A stretch of DNA of 49,192 nucleotides. Origin: Clostridia bacterium (GTDB lineage: Bacteria > Bacillota > Clostridia > Christensenellales > Aristaeellaceae). Shown here in pieces: positions 40,843-49,192 of this stretch. A program made the position numbers and the translations under genes. The first letter of the stretch is position 1. Each line of letters starts with the position of its first letter. The stretch covers positions 1 through 49,192 of the forward strand of contig JAFZOG010000075.1 of the NCBI GenBank assembly GCA_017550745.1, in the 5' to 3' direction. Under the pieces are notes generated by a model. The model worked only from the letters and a program-made list of their open reading frames with translations, was not told the origin of the DNA and made no database searches.

Positions 40843-40879
40843 AACAAGACCGCCCGCTTCATTCGCGGGCGGTCTTGTT
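40843..40879. terminator. Bidirectional terminator between clostripain-like gene and nagB
   Basis: AACAAGACCGCCCGC (40843-40857), loop TTCATTC, GCGGGCGGTCTTGTT (40865-40879): 15 paired bases. It ends the protease transcript (plus), followed by ATTCCTG. The opposite strand serves nagB. Confidence 0.9.
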
Positions 40880-40894
40880 ATTCCTGTAACAGTA

Positions 40895-41686
40895 TTACAG
40901 CCTTTCAGCTTTTTCGATATCCAGGAAATACTTGTAGGCGTCCACCGTCAGTTCGCCGCAGGCGGCTTCATCGCAGGCGATGATCGCGCCTTTGTGCATC
41001 TGCAGGGCGGAGCAGGTCCACTTCTGGCTCACGCCGCCCTCGACAGTGGCGGCCAGGGCGCGGGCTTTGTTATGGCCGTTGATCAGAATCAGCACTTCCT
41101 TGGAATCGGTCACCGTGCCAACACCGACGCTCAGGGCTTTCGCAGGCACATTTTCCGGATCGTTGCCGAAGAAGCGGCTGTTCACGATACGGGTGTCTGT
41201 GGTCAGGATGCGCACACCGGTGCGGGAGGCCAGGGAAGTGAAAGGCTCGTTAAAGGCGATGTGGCCGTCCACGCCGATGCCGCCCATGAACAGGTCGATG
41301 CCGCCGTAGCTTGCGATCTTTTCCTCATACCGGGCGCATTCGCCTTCCGGGTCGTCGGTCATGCCGTTGAGGATATTGATGTTTTCGGGCTTCATGTCCT
41401 TGAGGTGGTTGAAGAAATGATCGTGCATGAAGTACCAGTAGCTCTGGTCATGCTCATGGGGCAAGCCCAGGTATTCGTCCATGTTGAAGCTGACCACATT
41501 GGCGAAGGATACTTCTCCCGCCTGGTTCATCCTGACCAGTTCCTTGTAAACGCCGATGGGAGAGGAGCCGGTGGGCAGGCCCAGCACGAAGGGGCGGGCT
41601 TCCTTATGACCGTTGATTTTAGCGGCGATGTAACGCGCCGCCCAGAGGCACATTTTATCATAACTTTCCTGAATGACTACGCGCAT
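40895..41686 (-). CDS. nagB: Glucosamine-6-phosphate deaminase
   Basis: 263 residues from ATG 41686 after GGAGTGGAAAG. The family motifs are present: phosphate loop FVLGLPTGSSPIGVYKEL, SFNMDEYLGLPHEHDQSYWY with catalytic Asp, FMGGIGVDGHIAFNEPFTSL with active-site Asp-His pair, and KALSVGVGTVTDSKEVLILI. It converts glucosamine 6-phosphate to fructose 6-phosphate and ammonia, linking amino-sugar use (mucin, cell wall) to glycolysis. It has its own promoter. No nagA or transporter is nearby. Confidence 0.95.
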   Translation of the reverse strand: MRVVIQESYDKMCLWAARYIAAKINGHKEARPFVLGLPTGSSPIGVYKELVRMNQAGEVSFANVVSFNMDEYLGLPHEHDQSYWYFMHDHFFNHLKDMKPENINILNGMTDDPEGECARYEEKIASYGGIDLFMGGIGVDGHIAFNEPFTSLASRTGVRILTTDTRIVNSRFFGNDPENVPAKALSVGVGTVTDSKEVLILINGHNKARALAATVEGGVSQKWTCSALQMHKGAIIACDEAACGELTVDAYKYFLDIEKAERL

Positions 41687-41724
41687 GTTTCTTTCCACTC
41701 CTTTCTGAATTGGGAACAAGTGAT

Positions 41725-41753
41725 ATTATACAGGATTATCGTGCATACTTCAA
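41725..41753 (-). promoter_or_regulatory. Promoter of nagB
   Basis: Minus strand TTGAAG (41748-41753), 17 bases, perfect TATAAT (41725-41730), 38 bases before the ATG. Confidence 0.85.
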
Positions 41754-41758
41754 GCAAA

Positions 41759-41799
41759 AGATGCCGTTTTTTCAAATGGTTTCCGTGAGCTCGGCATCT
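41759..41799 (-). terminator. Possible terminator of the metal-binding lipoprotein gene
   Basis: Minus strand AGATGCCG and CGGCATCT (complements of 41792-41799 and 41759-41766) enclose a 25-base loop and are followed by TTTTG. It precedes the nagB promoter. Confidence 0.5.
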
Positions 41800-41809
41800 G
41801 ACGCGGGCG

Positions 41810-42703
41810 TCAGCCGCCGAGCGCTTCCTGTAAAACGGATAGGTTTTTGCGCATCGTATCCTCATAGGCGGTCAGCGCGCCGTCGCCGGTGACCAGCGGA
41901 TCGAGCTCGTATACCGGCACGCCTGTTTCCTGGGAGATGGTGCGCAGGGCGGTGTTTTCGTACTGCGGCTCGGAAAAAAGCGGCGGACTGCCGGCGTCCT
42001 TTACCTTCTGGATGACCTGCTTCAGCATCCGGGGAGAAATAGGCTCGTCAGGCTCCAGCGTTACCACAGCGGCCACTTCGAGGCCGTAGGCTTTTGCAAA
42101 GTAGGGGAAAGCCTCATGGAAGGTGACCATCGTTTTCTTGGGCAGCACGGAAATAGCCTGGCGCAATTCATCGTCCAGCGCTGTTAAACGGGCTTTGTAC
42201 GCTTCCGCGTTCGCCCTGATTTGATCCGCGCTGTCGGGAAGCAGTTCGCTCAACCCGGTTTGCAGGTTGTTTACCATCTGAATGGCATTCCGCGGGTCCA
42301 GCCAGATGTGCGCGTTGTATTCGCCGTGTTCGTGTTCATCTTTTGATTCCTGCTCGGCAATCAGCTCCACGCCCTGGGAGCAGTCTATGATGGTGAGGGA
42401 AGGAAACTGTTCCTCCAGGCTGGGCAGAAAGCTCTCCATCCCAGCGCCGTTCACCAGCAATGCTTTTGCTTTCGCCAGTGCTTTCATATCGCTGGTCAGC
42501 AGCTGGTAATCATGCAGGCAGCCGGTGGAGGGCGGGGTCATGGAGGATAGCTTCACATCCTCTACCCCGTCCAATACGTTCCGCGCCAGGACGTATACCG
42601 GATAGAACGTGGCCATTACGGACACTTCCTCCGCGCCTGCGCCGCAGCCAACCAGCGGCAGCAGCAAAAGGAAAGCAATTAGAAGCGAAATGATCTTTTT
42701 CAT
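41810..42703 (-). CDS. Zinc/manganese ABC transporter substrate-binding lipoprotein (ZnuA/TroA-like)
   Basis: 297 residues. Signal peptide with lipobox: KKIISLLIAFLLLLPLVGCG, Cys about residue 20, so it is lipid-anchored outside the membrane. Metal ligands of the family are visible: His in STGCLHDYQLLTSDM, His in EYNAHIWLDPRNAIQM, His/Glu in MVTFHEAFPYFAKAYGL, and a terminal Asp/Glu in GVPVYELDPLVTGDGALTAY. A short Asp/Glu/His-rich loop (DEHEHGEYN) is present. It should bind Zn2+ or Mn2+. The permease and ATPase genes are not adjacent, which is unusual. Confidence 0.88.
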   Translation of the reverse strand: MKKIISLLIAFLLLLPLVGCGAGAEEVSVMATFYPVYVLARNVLDGVEDVKLSSMTPPSTGCLHDYQLLTSDMKALAKAKALLVNGAGMESFLPSLEEQFPSLTIIDCSQGVELIAEQESKDEHEHGEYNAHIWLDPRNAIQMVNNLQTGLSELLPDSADQIRANAEAYKARLTALDDELRQAISVLPKKTMVTFHEAFPYFAKAYGLEVAAVVTLEPDEPISPRMLKQVIQKVKDAGSPPLFSEPQYENTALRTISQETGVPVYELDPLVTGDGALTAYEDTMRKNLSVLQEALGG

Positions 42704-42741
42704 TGAATTGCCCTTTCTGCGGTATGCTTCCCCGCATGGTT

Positions 42742-44249
<1,508 letters not shown>

Positions 44250-44288
44250 TCGAAAAAGCCATATAACTGAAAGATTACCATTCACATA

Positions 44289-44398
44289 TCTGGGGGAAAC
44301 CATTCTTTGCTTTCCGGGGCTGCCGCCCGGCCTACGCTGAAAACAGTCCACCGGACCGTTTTCCGGGCGCCTCGGCCCCAAAGAAGGTTTTCCCCAGA
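44289..44398. repeat. 110-base imperfect inverted-repeat element downstream of gdhA
   Basis: TCTGGGGGAAACC (from 44289) is answered by GGTTTTCCCCAGA (to 44398), and further inward TTCTTTG by CAAAGAA and CCGCCCGG by CCGGGCG. A small inner palindrome GAAAAC-TCC/GGA-GTTTTC sits at the centre. The whole 110 bases can fold into one long stem. Terminal repeats and lack of coding suggest a MITE-like or REP-like element, or a structured RNA. Only one copy was noticed in this window. Confidence 0.65.
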
Positions 44399-44422
44399 AA
44401 TACCTGAATCGTAACACTGAAA

Positions 44423-44461
44423 GCGCTGTTGCAGTTTTTCTATCCGCAACAGCGCATTTTT
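44423..44461 (+). terminator. Terminator of gdhA
   Basis: GCGCTGTTGC (44423-44432) and GCAACAGCGC (44446-44455) pair across a 13-base loop; TTTTT follows at 44457-44461, touching the stop of the convergent Cys-rich gene. Confidence 0.85.
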
Positions 44462-45105
44462 CATCTCCAGGGATCGATATAAGGGTCATAGATCGGTTCG
44501 GGATACCAGGGCAGCGGCCGGGGACGGCAGGAAGCCTCCGGGCGGCCGACAGTACAGGGGGAGATGAGGTAGCCTTCGATACATACTTCCAAGGGCACGT
44601 CACAGCAGAGCCCGTCACATGGGCAAGGACGCCCCGCCAGGCGGGCGCTGGCCTGAATCATCGGCTGTCCCCGCCAGCACTCGTAAGCGGAACAAAGGCA
44701 CCGCAGACGCAGTTCCTCCTGGATCTCTGTGGATACCGTGTATACGCAGCCGTTTCCATCCCGTATCCGCAGGGTGAGAAGGACGGTAACCAGCAAAGTC
44801 ATTCCGTGCCTGTCCCGGCAGGAAGAATCCTCCCAGCAGGGCGGACAGCGGCTGACAGCTTCCAGAATGGTGAAAGGCGGCTGCGCTTGTTCTGGCAGCG
44901 CGTTCAGGCTTACGGGATAGCATGCCCGGCGGCGGTATACCCTGCCGCTGGCCAGGACGCGCTGCATCAGGTATTCACCGCAGGGAGCGGGAGCGGAAGC
45001 GCATCCGCAGTCTGGTCTTTCAGGCGGGCGCGGTTCCGGCCTTGGGGCGGGGTGCGGCGCAGGCCGCCCGCATCCGCAAGAACCGGCGCGGCGGTTTTCT
45101 TTCAT
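44461..45105 (-). CDS. Cysteine-rich protein of unknown function
   Basis: 214 residues, ATG after AAGGGAGG. Twenty Cys are spread over the protein, many in C-x-C, C-C or C-x-x-C groups (SCGCG, DCGC, SRCPPCWED, RCLCSAYEC, PCPCDGLCCD). The first 40 residues are Pro/Arg-rich; the end is Pro/Tyr-rich (PWYPEPIYDPYIDPWR). No signal peptide or membrane span is evident. The Pro/Tyr-rich end and abundant Cys recall spore-coat-like or metal-binding proteins, but no family was recognised. It lies 78 bases behind the MBL lipoprotein gene and may share its transcript. Confidence 0.65.
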   Translation of the reverse strand: MKENRRAGSCGCGRPAPHPAPRPEPRPPERPDCGCASAPAPCGEYLMQRVLASGRVYRRRACYPVSLNALPEQAQPPFTILEAVSRCPPCWEDSSCRDRHGMTLLVTVLLTLRIRDGNGCVYTVSTEIQEELRLRCLCSAYECWRGQPMIQASARLAGRPCPCDGLCCDVPLEVCIEGYLISPCTVGRPEASCRPRPLPWYPEPIYDPYIDPWR

Positions 45106-45183
45106 GATGGAATCCTCCCTTCCAAAGGGTTCGATCCCATCTTATGCCGATCAGGCGGAAGGTGTGTAAAGCCGAGCCGGCCG

Positions 45184-46359
45184 TTATTCAATTCCGTTAT
45201 CCGTGACGGCGATGGGACGCCCATAGGCGTCAGAGAGAATGGCTGTATCCCGGCTGGTCTGATGCCAAACCCGTTTTTTACGCCATTTACAGTCGATCTC
45301 CACGTCGGATTCTCCGCTGCCGACCACGTACTTTTCTTTCGGCTGAACTGTCGCGTCCGGCAGATACAGCAGCTCATTTCCTTTGGAGGAATACAAGGCG
45401 CAGCCGTTCAGGGACAAAGGAGAACCGCTCTCGTTCAGAATGGTCAGCGTATCCTGCGCCAAGTTGATTTCAATGCGGATGCCCGATGCGCGTTCCGGAA
45501 TGTCCTGCCATATTACATCCTCCGCGCTTACCTCTCCGCCGAAGAGGGTAAACAGTACCGCGTCATGGAATTCCTGGGATACATACGTCTTGCAACCGAT
45601 GTTATTCAGGCGCTTGACGGTGGAAGCGGCGGGCGTATCGGGCTCTTCCGCGGTGCTGGTAAGAATGACTGCGGCTTTTGGCCTTACAGCTTCCAGGAAT
45701 GCTTTGCAGGTCGCTTTGTTGTCACCGTGATGCCCGACCTTCAACAGATCGCAAGGCCCGAGAACATTCGCGTAGAGCAATTCATATTCCTCGTCTTCCT
45801 TCATGTCCCCGGTCAGTAATATACTGCCCTGGGGCGATTCAAAGCGCAACACCAGGGAATTGTTGTTTTCGTTGTCCGTGTTGACGGACAGCGGACCCAG
45901 CACGGCAAAGCGGGCTCCGCCGCTGACAGGGATTTCATCTCCGGCTTCCAGCCAGGTCACCGTTTCATTCCGATACGCCGCGGCCAGCTTGGCAGGATGT
46001 TTGCTTTCCTTCTGGTCGTAATAAATTTTCGCTGCGTACCAGGCATCAACCTGGATATTGCTCTTTGAAAGCGCCATCAGCCCGCCTTCGTGATCCTCAT
46101 GGCAATGGGTAAGGAAAACGCCGTTCAACCGGGAAACGCCATACTGGGCCAGCGCAGTTTTCATTGCCGGTGCGTTTTGCTCGTATCCGGTGTCGATCAG
46201 ATAAGCGCTGTCCCCGTACATCAGCAGCATGCAGTCCGCCTTGCCGATATTCAGGCAAAGCAGGCGAACGGCATCGCCCCGGCTTTCAGAAATCACAGGG
46301 CCGCAGCCGGTGAGAAAAACGCACAGCAGCATCATACAGCAAATCAATCTTTTTTCCAA
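45184..46359 (-). CDS. Lipoprotein: ComEC-type metallo-beta-lactamase domain plus lamin-tail-like domain
   Basis: 391 residues. The TTG at 46359 is the likely start: AAAGGAGG is 10 bases upstream and the following EKRLICCMMLLCVFLTGCG is a signal peptide with lipobox. An ATG at 46335 would remove the charged end. Residues about 30-260 form a metallo-beta-lactamase fold: FLTHCHEDHEGGLMALSKSN with the HxHxDH zinc motif, SILLTGDMKEDEEYELL and LLKVGHHGDNKATCKAFLEA. Residues about 275-391 resemble a lamin-tail domain (INLAQDTLTILNESGSPLSL). Such secreted enzymes are thought to be nucleases or phosphodiesterases; the substrate is unknown. Confidence 0.85.
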   Translation of the reverse strand: MEKRLICCMMLLCVFLTGCGPVISESRGDAVRLLCLNIGKADCMLLMYGDSAYLIDTGYEQNAPAMKTALAQYGVSRLNGVFLTHCHEDHEGGLMALSKSNIQVDAWYAAKIYYDQKESKHPAKLAAAYRNETVTWLEAGDEIPVSGGARFAVLGPLSVNTDNENNNSLVLRFESPQGSILLTGDMKEDEEYELLYANVLGPCDLLKVGHHGDNKATCKAFLEAVRPKAAVILTSTAEEPDTPAASTVKRLNNIGCKTYVSQEFHDAVLFTLFGGEVSAEDVIWQDIPERASGIRIEINLAQDTLTILNESGSPLSLNGCALYSSKGNELLYLPDATVQPKEKYVVGSGESDVEIDCKWRKKRVWHQTSRDTAILSDAYGRPIAVTDNGIE

Positions 46360-46463
46360 ATAAGCCAAGCCTCCTTTCCATGCTGTCAGTATAACGCAAA
46401 ATGCTGAAATAAAGTTTAAAAACACAAAATTTTTACATTTTGCTTTGGCCCGAGCGATATAGG

Positions 46464-46491
46464 TTTAAATAAGGCCGGACGCGGGCATAAT
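46464..46491 (+). promoter_or_regulatory. Likely promoter of the dehydrogenase gene
   Basis: TTTAAA (46464-46469), 16 bases, CATAAT (46486-46491), 21 bases before the ATG. Divergent from the MBL gene. Confidence 0.5.
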
Positions 46492-46512
46492 AGCCCCATG
46501 GAGGTGGTATGA

Positions 46513-47553
46513 ATGAATCACGGAACATGGGACAGGATCCGTGTGGTGCAGTACGGCTGCGGGAAAATGGGCCGGGTGATCATGCGGTATTTGATGGACA
46601 AAGGCGCTCAGATCGTGGGCGCCATCGACATGGACGAAAGCATCGTTGACAAAGACATCGGGGAAATCGCGGGACTGAAGCAAATGACCGGCGTGAAAGT
46701 CCGCCGCGACCCGGATACCGTGCTGGATAACTGCGACGCGGATATCGCCGTTCTGACGCTGCAGAGCTTCCTGCATGACATGCATAAGCCGATTCTGGAG
46801 TGCGCCACCCGCGGTGTGAATGTGATCACCACGTCGGAGGAAGCCTTGTTCCCCTGGACGACATCTCCGGAGATCACCAATCAATTGGATGCTTTGGCCA
46901 AAGACATGGGCTGCACGATCGTCGGCAGCGGGATGCAGGATGTGTTTTGGGTGAATCTGCCTGCCTGCATCGCCGGAGGCGTGCACAGCATCGCGGAGAT
47001 CGACGGCGCGGTGAGCTACAATGTGGAGGATTACGGCATCGCGCTGGCAAAAGCCCATGGCGTGGGCCTGAGCGCTGAGGAATTTGAGCGTGACATCGCC
47101 CACAGCCAAAGCGTCCCTTCCTATGTGTGGAACAGCAATGAAGCGCTGTGCATGAAGCTGGGGCTGAGCGTGGAGCAGATGAAGCAGAAGGCGGTGCCGG
47201 TATTTGCCGATCATGATGTGCACAGCGAAACCGTCGGAGAGACCATTCACAAAGGCAAAGCCATCGGCATGAACGCCGTTGTCACAACCGTCACCCATCA
47301 GGGCATCGTGGTGGAAACCCAATGCATCGGCAAGATATACGAAGAAGGGGAGGGCGACCTGTGCGATTTTACGATTCACGGAGAGCCGGATGTGCGTTTC
47401 TCCGTGCGGAAGCCGGACACTGTGGCCCACACCTGCGCTACCATCGTGAACCGGATCCCGGACGTGCTGGCGGCGCCAGCCGGCTTTGTCACCATGGACA
47501 AGCTGCCCTGTGCGCGGTACTTGCCCTATCCGATGTTCATCAACATGCAATAA
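46513..47553 (+). CDS. 2,4-diaminopentanoate dehydrogenase-like NAD(P)-dependent enzyme
   Basis: 346 residues. ATG 46513 has GGAGG eight bases upstream; another ATG at 46509 is out of frame. A Rossmann N-terminus (IRVVQYGCGKMGRVIMRYLM, GAQIVGAIDMDESIVDKDIG) is followed by a dihydrodipicolinate-reductase-like central part (GVNVITTSEEALFPWTTSPE, VGSGMQDVFWVNLPACIAGG). This layout matches the Ord-type enzyme of the clostridial ornithine pathway, which deaminates 2,4-diaminopentanoate. Ornithine aminomutase and thiolase partners are not here, so the substrate may differ. Confidence in family is fair, in substrate low. Confidence 0.7.
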   Translation: MNHGTWDRIRVVQYGCGKMGRVIMRYLMDKGAQIVGAIDMDESIVDKDIGEIAGLKQMTGVKVRRDPDTVLDNCDADIAVLTLQSFLHDMHKPILECATRGVNVITTSEEALFPWTTSPEITNQLDALAKDMGCTIVGSGMQDVFWVNLPACIAGGVHSIAEIDGAVSYNVEDYGIALAKAHGVGLSAEEFERDIAHSQSVPSYVWNSNEALCMKLGLSVEQMKQKAVPVFADHDVHSETVGETIHKGKAIGMNAVVTTVTHQGIVVETQCIGKIYEEGEGDLCDFTIHGEPDVRFSVRKPDTVAHTCATIVNRIPDVLAAPAGFVTMDKLPCARYLPYPMFINMQ

Positions 47554-47557
47554 AAAC

Positions 47558-47592
47558 CGTCCCGCGCTGTTCCGGATGGAGCGTGCGGGACG
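47558..47592. terminator. Bidirectional terminator between the dehydrogenase and nucleotidyltransferase genes
   Basis: CGTCCCGC (47558-47565) and GCGGGACG (47585-47592) form the stem; TTTTT follows on the plus strand (47596-47600) and TTTTTATT on the minus strand. Confidence 0.85.
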
Positions 47593-47604
47593 ATCTTTTT
47601 ATCG

Positions 47605-48495
47605 TCAGGCAAGGTCGCTGTACAGGTCCTCGCTGTACACGCCTTTTTCATAGAGCCTGCGGAAGCTCTCTGCCACAGACGCTTTGTCTTCCTTGTATGT
47701 CACGCCGAACCATTGATCGTGGGTGGGGAGGACGGCTACTTCCACGCCTTCCTTCAAAAGCCCGTCCACGATGATTGGCAGCAGGTATTCATCCTTGAGC
47801 GGATTGGCCATCTCATGCAGGAATATGGGGAACCCGGCTTTCAGCACGTCCATGAAGGAGGCGGGCAGACACCAGAAGTTCATGGATACGAGGGAATCCA
47901 GGGCGATTTCAACGCCGTTGGCGGCAGCGCCCGTTTTAGTTTTTACGATATCGCGGGTCTCCGCAATACCGGTCAGCCTGCCGTCATGTACGGTGCATAT
48001 GCCGCGGGTGACGCCGCCGTTATCGGACAGCGTGTTTTTCAGCACATACCCGATCAGGCCGTAAGCGCTGGTTTTCAGAAACGCCGCCGCCTTTTGAAAG
48101 CTTTCAATGCCGTAATAATCGTCCGCGTTGATGACGGCAAAGGGTTCATCCAGCATGCCGTCGCAGGCCAGCACGGCGTGGCCGGTGCCCCAGGGCTTTA
48201 CGCGGCCTTCCGGAAGCGGGATCGGGATATTCTGGATTTCCTGAAAGGCGTACCCGATCTCCACGCCCAGCGGGGCGGTGACTTTTTCGATCCGGCTGCC
48301 GATGCACTCGCGAAAATCCTTCTCAATATCGCGGCGGATGATGAATACGATTTTGTTAAACCCAGCCGCGATGGCGTCATGGATGGAATAGTCGATGATA
48401 ATATGCCCCTGCCGGTCAATAGGTTCCAATTGTTTAATGCCGCTGCCGAAGCGGGAGCCGATACCTGCGGCCAGAATGACAAGCGTGGTTTTCAT
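47605..48495 (-). CDS. Sugar-phosphate nucleotidyltransferase family protein
   Basis: 296 residues, ATG after GAAGGATG. The Rossmann-like signature LVILAAGIGSRFGSGIKQLE opens the protein; Gly-Ser-Arg-Phe is the nucleotide-binding loop. VKPWGTGHAVLACDG and FAVINADDYYGIESFQKAAA supply further substrate and metal residues. It would join a nucleoside triphosphate with a sugar 1-phosphate, or a similar phosphate ester, to make an activated sugar for surface glycans. Acceptor and nucleotide cannot be told. It is 19 bases downstream of the flavodoxin gene. Confidence 0.85.
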   Translation of the reverse strand: MKTTLVILAAGIGSRFGSGIKQLEPIDRQGHIIIDYSIHDAIAAGFNKIVFIIRRDIEKDFRECIGSRIEKVTAPLGVEIGYAFQEIQNIPIPLPEGRVKPWGTGHAVLACDGMLDEPFAVINADDYYGIESFQKAAAFLKTSAYGLIGYVLKNTLSDNGGVTRGICTVHDGRLTGIAETRDIVKTKTGAAANGVEIALDSLVSMNFWCLPASFMDVLKAGFPIFLHEMANPLKDEYLLPIIVDGLLKEGVEVAVLPTHDQWFGVTYKEDKASVAESFRRLYEKGVYSEDLYSDLA

Positions 48496-48514
48496 TTTTC
48501 ATCCTTCCTCGTGT

Positions 48515-48949
48515 TTATCTTAAAGCGTTGTAGAACGCAAGAAATTCATTGATTTCTTTTTGCGTCGGATGGCCTTTCGAGGTGCCGCCCACTAGCTTGA
48601 AGGGGCCGTAGGTATTAAACCCCTGGCAAATGTACGAACCAAGCAGCACCGCCCGCCGCTGCTCGCAGGCATGGGTGATGCCGGTAAAATGGCTTTTCAG
48701 CTTCATCGCTGCGGTGGCCACGAAAAAGACTGGCTTGCGCTCCGGCAGATGTTCCTGGGCAAAACGCATGACTTGGCGGGCGAACGAACCGGCATATATA
48801 CCGGAAGCAAAGCCTACCCGGTCAAACGCTGAAAGATCAGTGGTGGACGGATTCTCCGCGTCGATCAGAACGACGCCGCCGGGCAAAGCATCCAGGAGTT
48901 TTTTGGTGTTTCCATGGTGCTTGGAATAATAAACGATAGCGGTTGCCAT
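48515..48949 (-). CDS. Flavodoxin family protein
   Basis: 144 residues. The FMN phosphate loop is YYSKHHGNTKKLLDAL at the N-terminus; SGIYAGSFARQVMRFAQEHL and KPVFFVATAAMKLKSHFTG follow as in short flavodoxins. The His pair in the P-loop is uncommon but compatible. It transfers electrons at low potential with FMN as cofactor, for example replacing ferredoxin. Ribosome site is weak. A promoter lies at 49015-49043. Confidence 0.88.
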   Translation of the reverse strand: MATAIVYYSKHHGNTKKLLDALPGGVVLIDAENPSTTDLSAFDRVGFASGIYAGSFARQVMRFAQEHLPERKPVFFVATAAMKLKSHFTGITHACEQRRAVLLGSYICQGFNTYGPFKLVGGTSKGHPTQKEINEFLAFYNALR

Positions 48950-49014
48950 GCGCTATACCATCTCCATCTTCAGAATTCGGCCCACGCCAATGCTTTATTC
49001 GTGTGCGTACTTAT

Positions 49015-49043
49015 ACTATACCAGAAAATATTCCCGCGTTCAA
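49015..49043 (-). promoter_or_regulatory. Promoter of the flavodoxin gene
   Basis: Minus strand TTGAAC (49038-49043), 17 bases, TATAGT (49015-49020) with TGG before it, 66 bases before the ATG. Confidence 0.7.
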
Positions 49044-49192
49044 TATAAAAATCTCATCTTTCCCATAAGTAAATGTCCTGCAACGCCAATAACAGCAGAG
49101 AAAAGCGGGCAGAAAAAACGACAATTGACAATCAAGCAGGAAGGGAGTTTGCGGAATCCAAGCTGCAAAAGAACTGGCGAAAAAGGCACTGG
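49044..49192. other. Non-coding or undetermined end of the window
   Basis: 149 bases up to the right edge. A TTGACA stands at 49125-49130 without a matching -10 at 17 bases. From about 49138 the plus strand could begin a gene (reading with GIQAAKELAKKAL to the edge), but no start codon with a ribosome site is visible, so nothing is called. Confidence 0.4.

Noticed and set aside
49138-49192. Start of a further plus-strand gene at the right edge
   Set aside because: The reading GIQAAKELAKKAL looks coding-like but there is no start codon with a ribosome site and only about 50 bases are available.

Overview
The window is G+C-rich bacterial chromosome, most likely from an uncultured anaerobic gut- or rumen-type member of the Clostridia (Bacillota). 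The evidence is the gene set: a CdaA-CdaR pair, a clostripain-type protease, DegV, RsmF, P1 peptidase, and an Mrp/Mbh-type cation antiporter. Ribosome binding sites are strong AGGAGG types and promoters are TTGACA/TATAAT-like with 17-base spacers. I name no genus.

Region 1 (1-5240) is a mobile remnant. A truncated IS256-family transposase (minus strand) abuts, at about 512-516, a truncated phage endolysin (plus strand). Holin, small phage late genes and a frameshifted Gly-rich protein follow. It ends at a tRNA-Val(GAC) gene whose 3' end faces the phage genes, as expected for a prophage attachment site. Region 2 (5.4-15.5 kb) is one plus-strand operon for a multisubunit cation/proton antiporter: subunits E, F, G, an MbhD-like protein, an MbhE-MnhB fusion, C, and four separate proton-channel (NuoL/M/N-like) subunits. 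A proteolytically dead rhomboid-like protein closes it.

Region 3 (15.5-27 kb) holds a lipase plus Na/phosphate symporter pair, an exported Ig-like/OB-like protein followed by rhamnose catabolism genes rhaB-rhaA-rhaD, a DegV protein, and the start of a glycoside hydrolase group. Region 4 (25-33 kb) is a minus-strand run: NUDIX, P1 peptidase, AcpS, NAD(P)HX repair enzyme, GH29 alpha-fucosidase and GH127 beta-arabinofuranosidase. trpS lies upstream. Together with rhaBAD this points to use of plant or mucus glycans rich in rhamnose, fucose and arabinose; both hydrolases lack signal peptides, so they should act on imported oligosaccharides.

Region 5 (33-49 kb) contains rsmF, the c-di-AMP cassette (cdaA, cdaR, an unknown membrane protein), a large membrane-anchored clostripain-like protease, nagB, an orphan zinc/manganese-binding lipoprotein, gdhA, a Cys-rich protein, a metallo-beta-lactamase lipoprotein with a lamin-tail-like domain, a diaminopentanoate-dehydrogenase-like enzyme, a sugar nucleotidyltransferase and a flavodoxin.

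The least conventional item is between rsmF and trpS (33168-33427). Three tandem units of exactly 79 bases each carry an extended -10 box followed by two hairpins. The middle unit keeps the fold but with different stem sequences. Other unusual items are three 24-residue repeats in the last antiporter subunit, a substituted channel lysine in the third one, a 110-base inverted-repeat element after gdhA, and the repeat-rich anchor of the clostripain-like protease.
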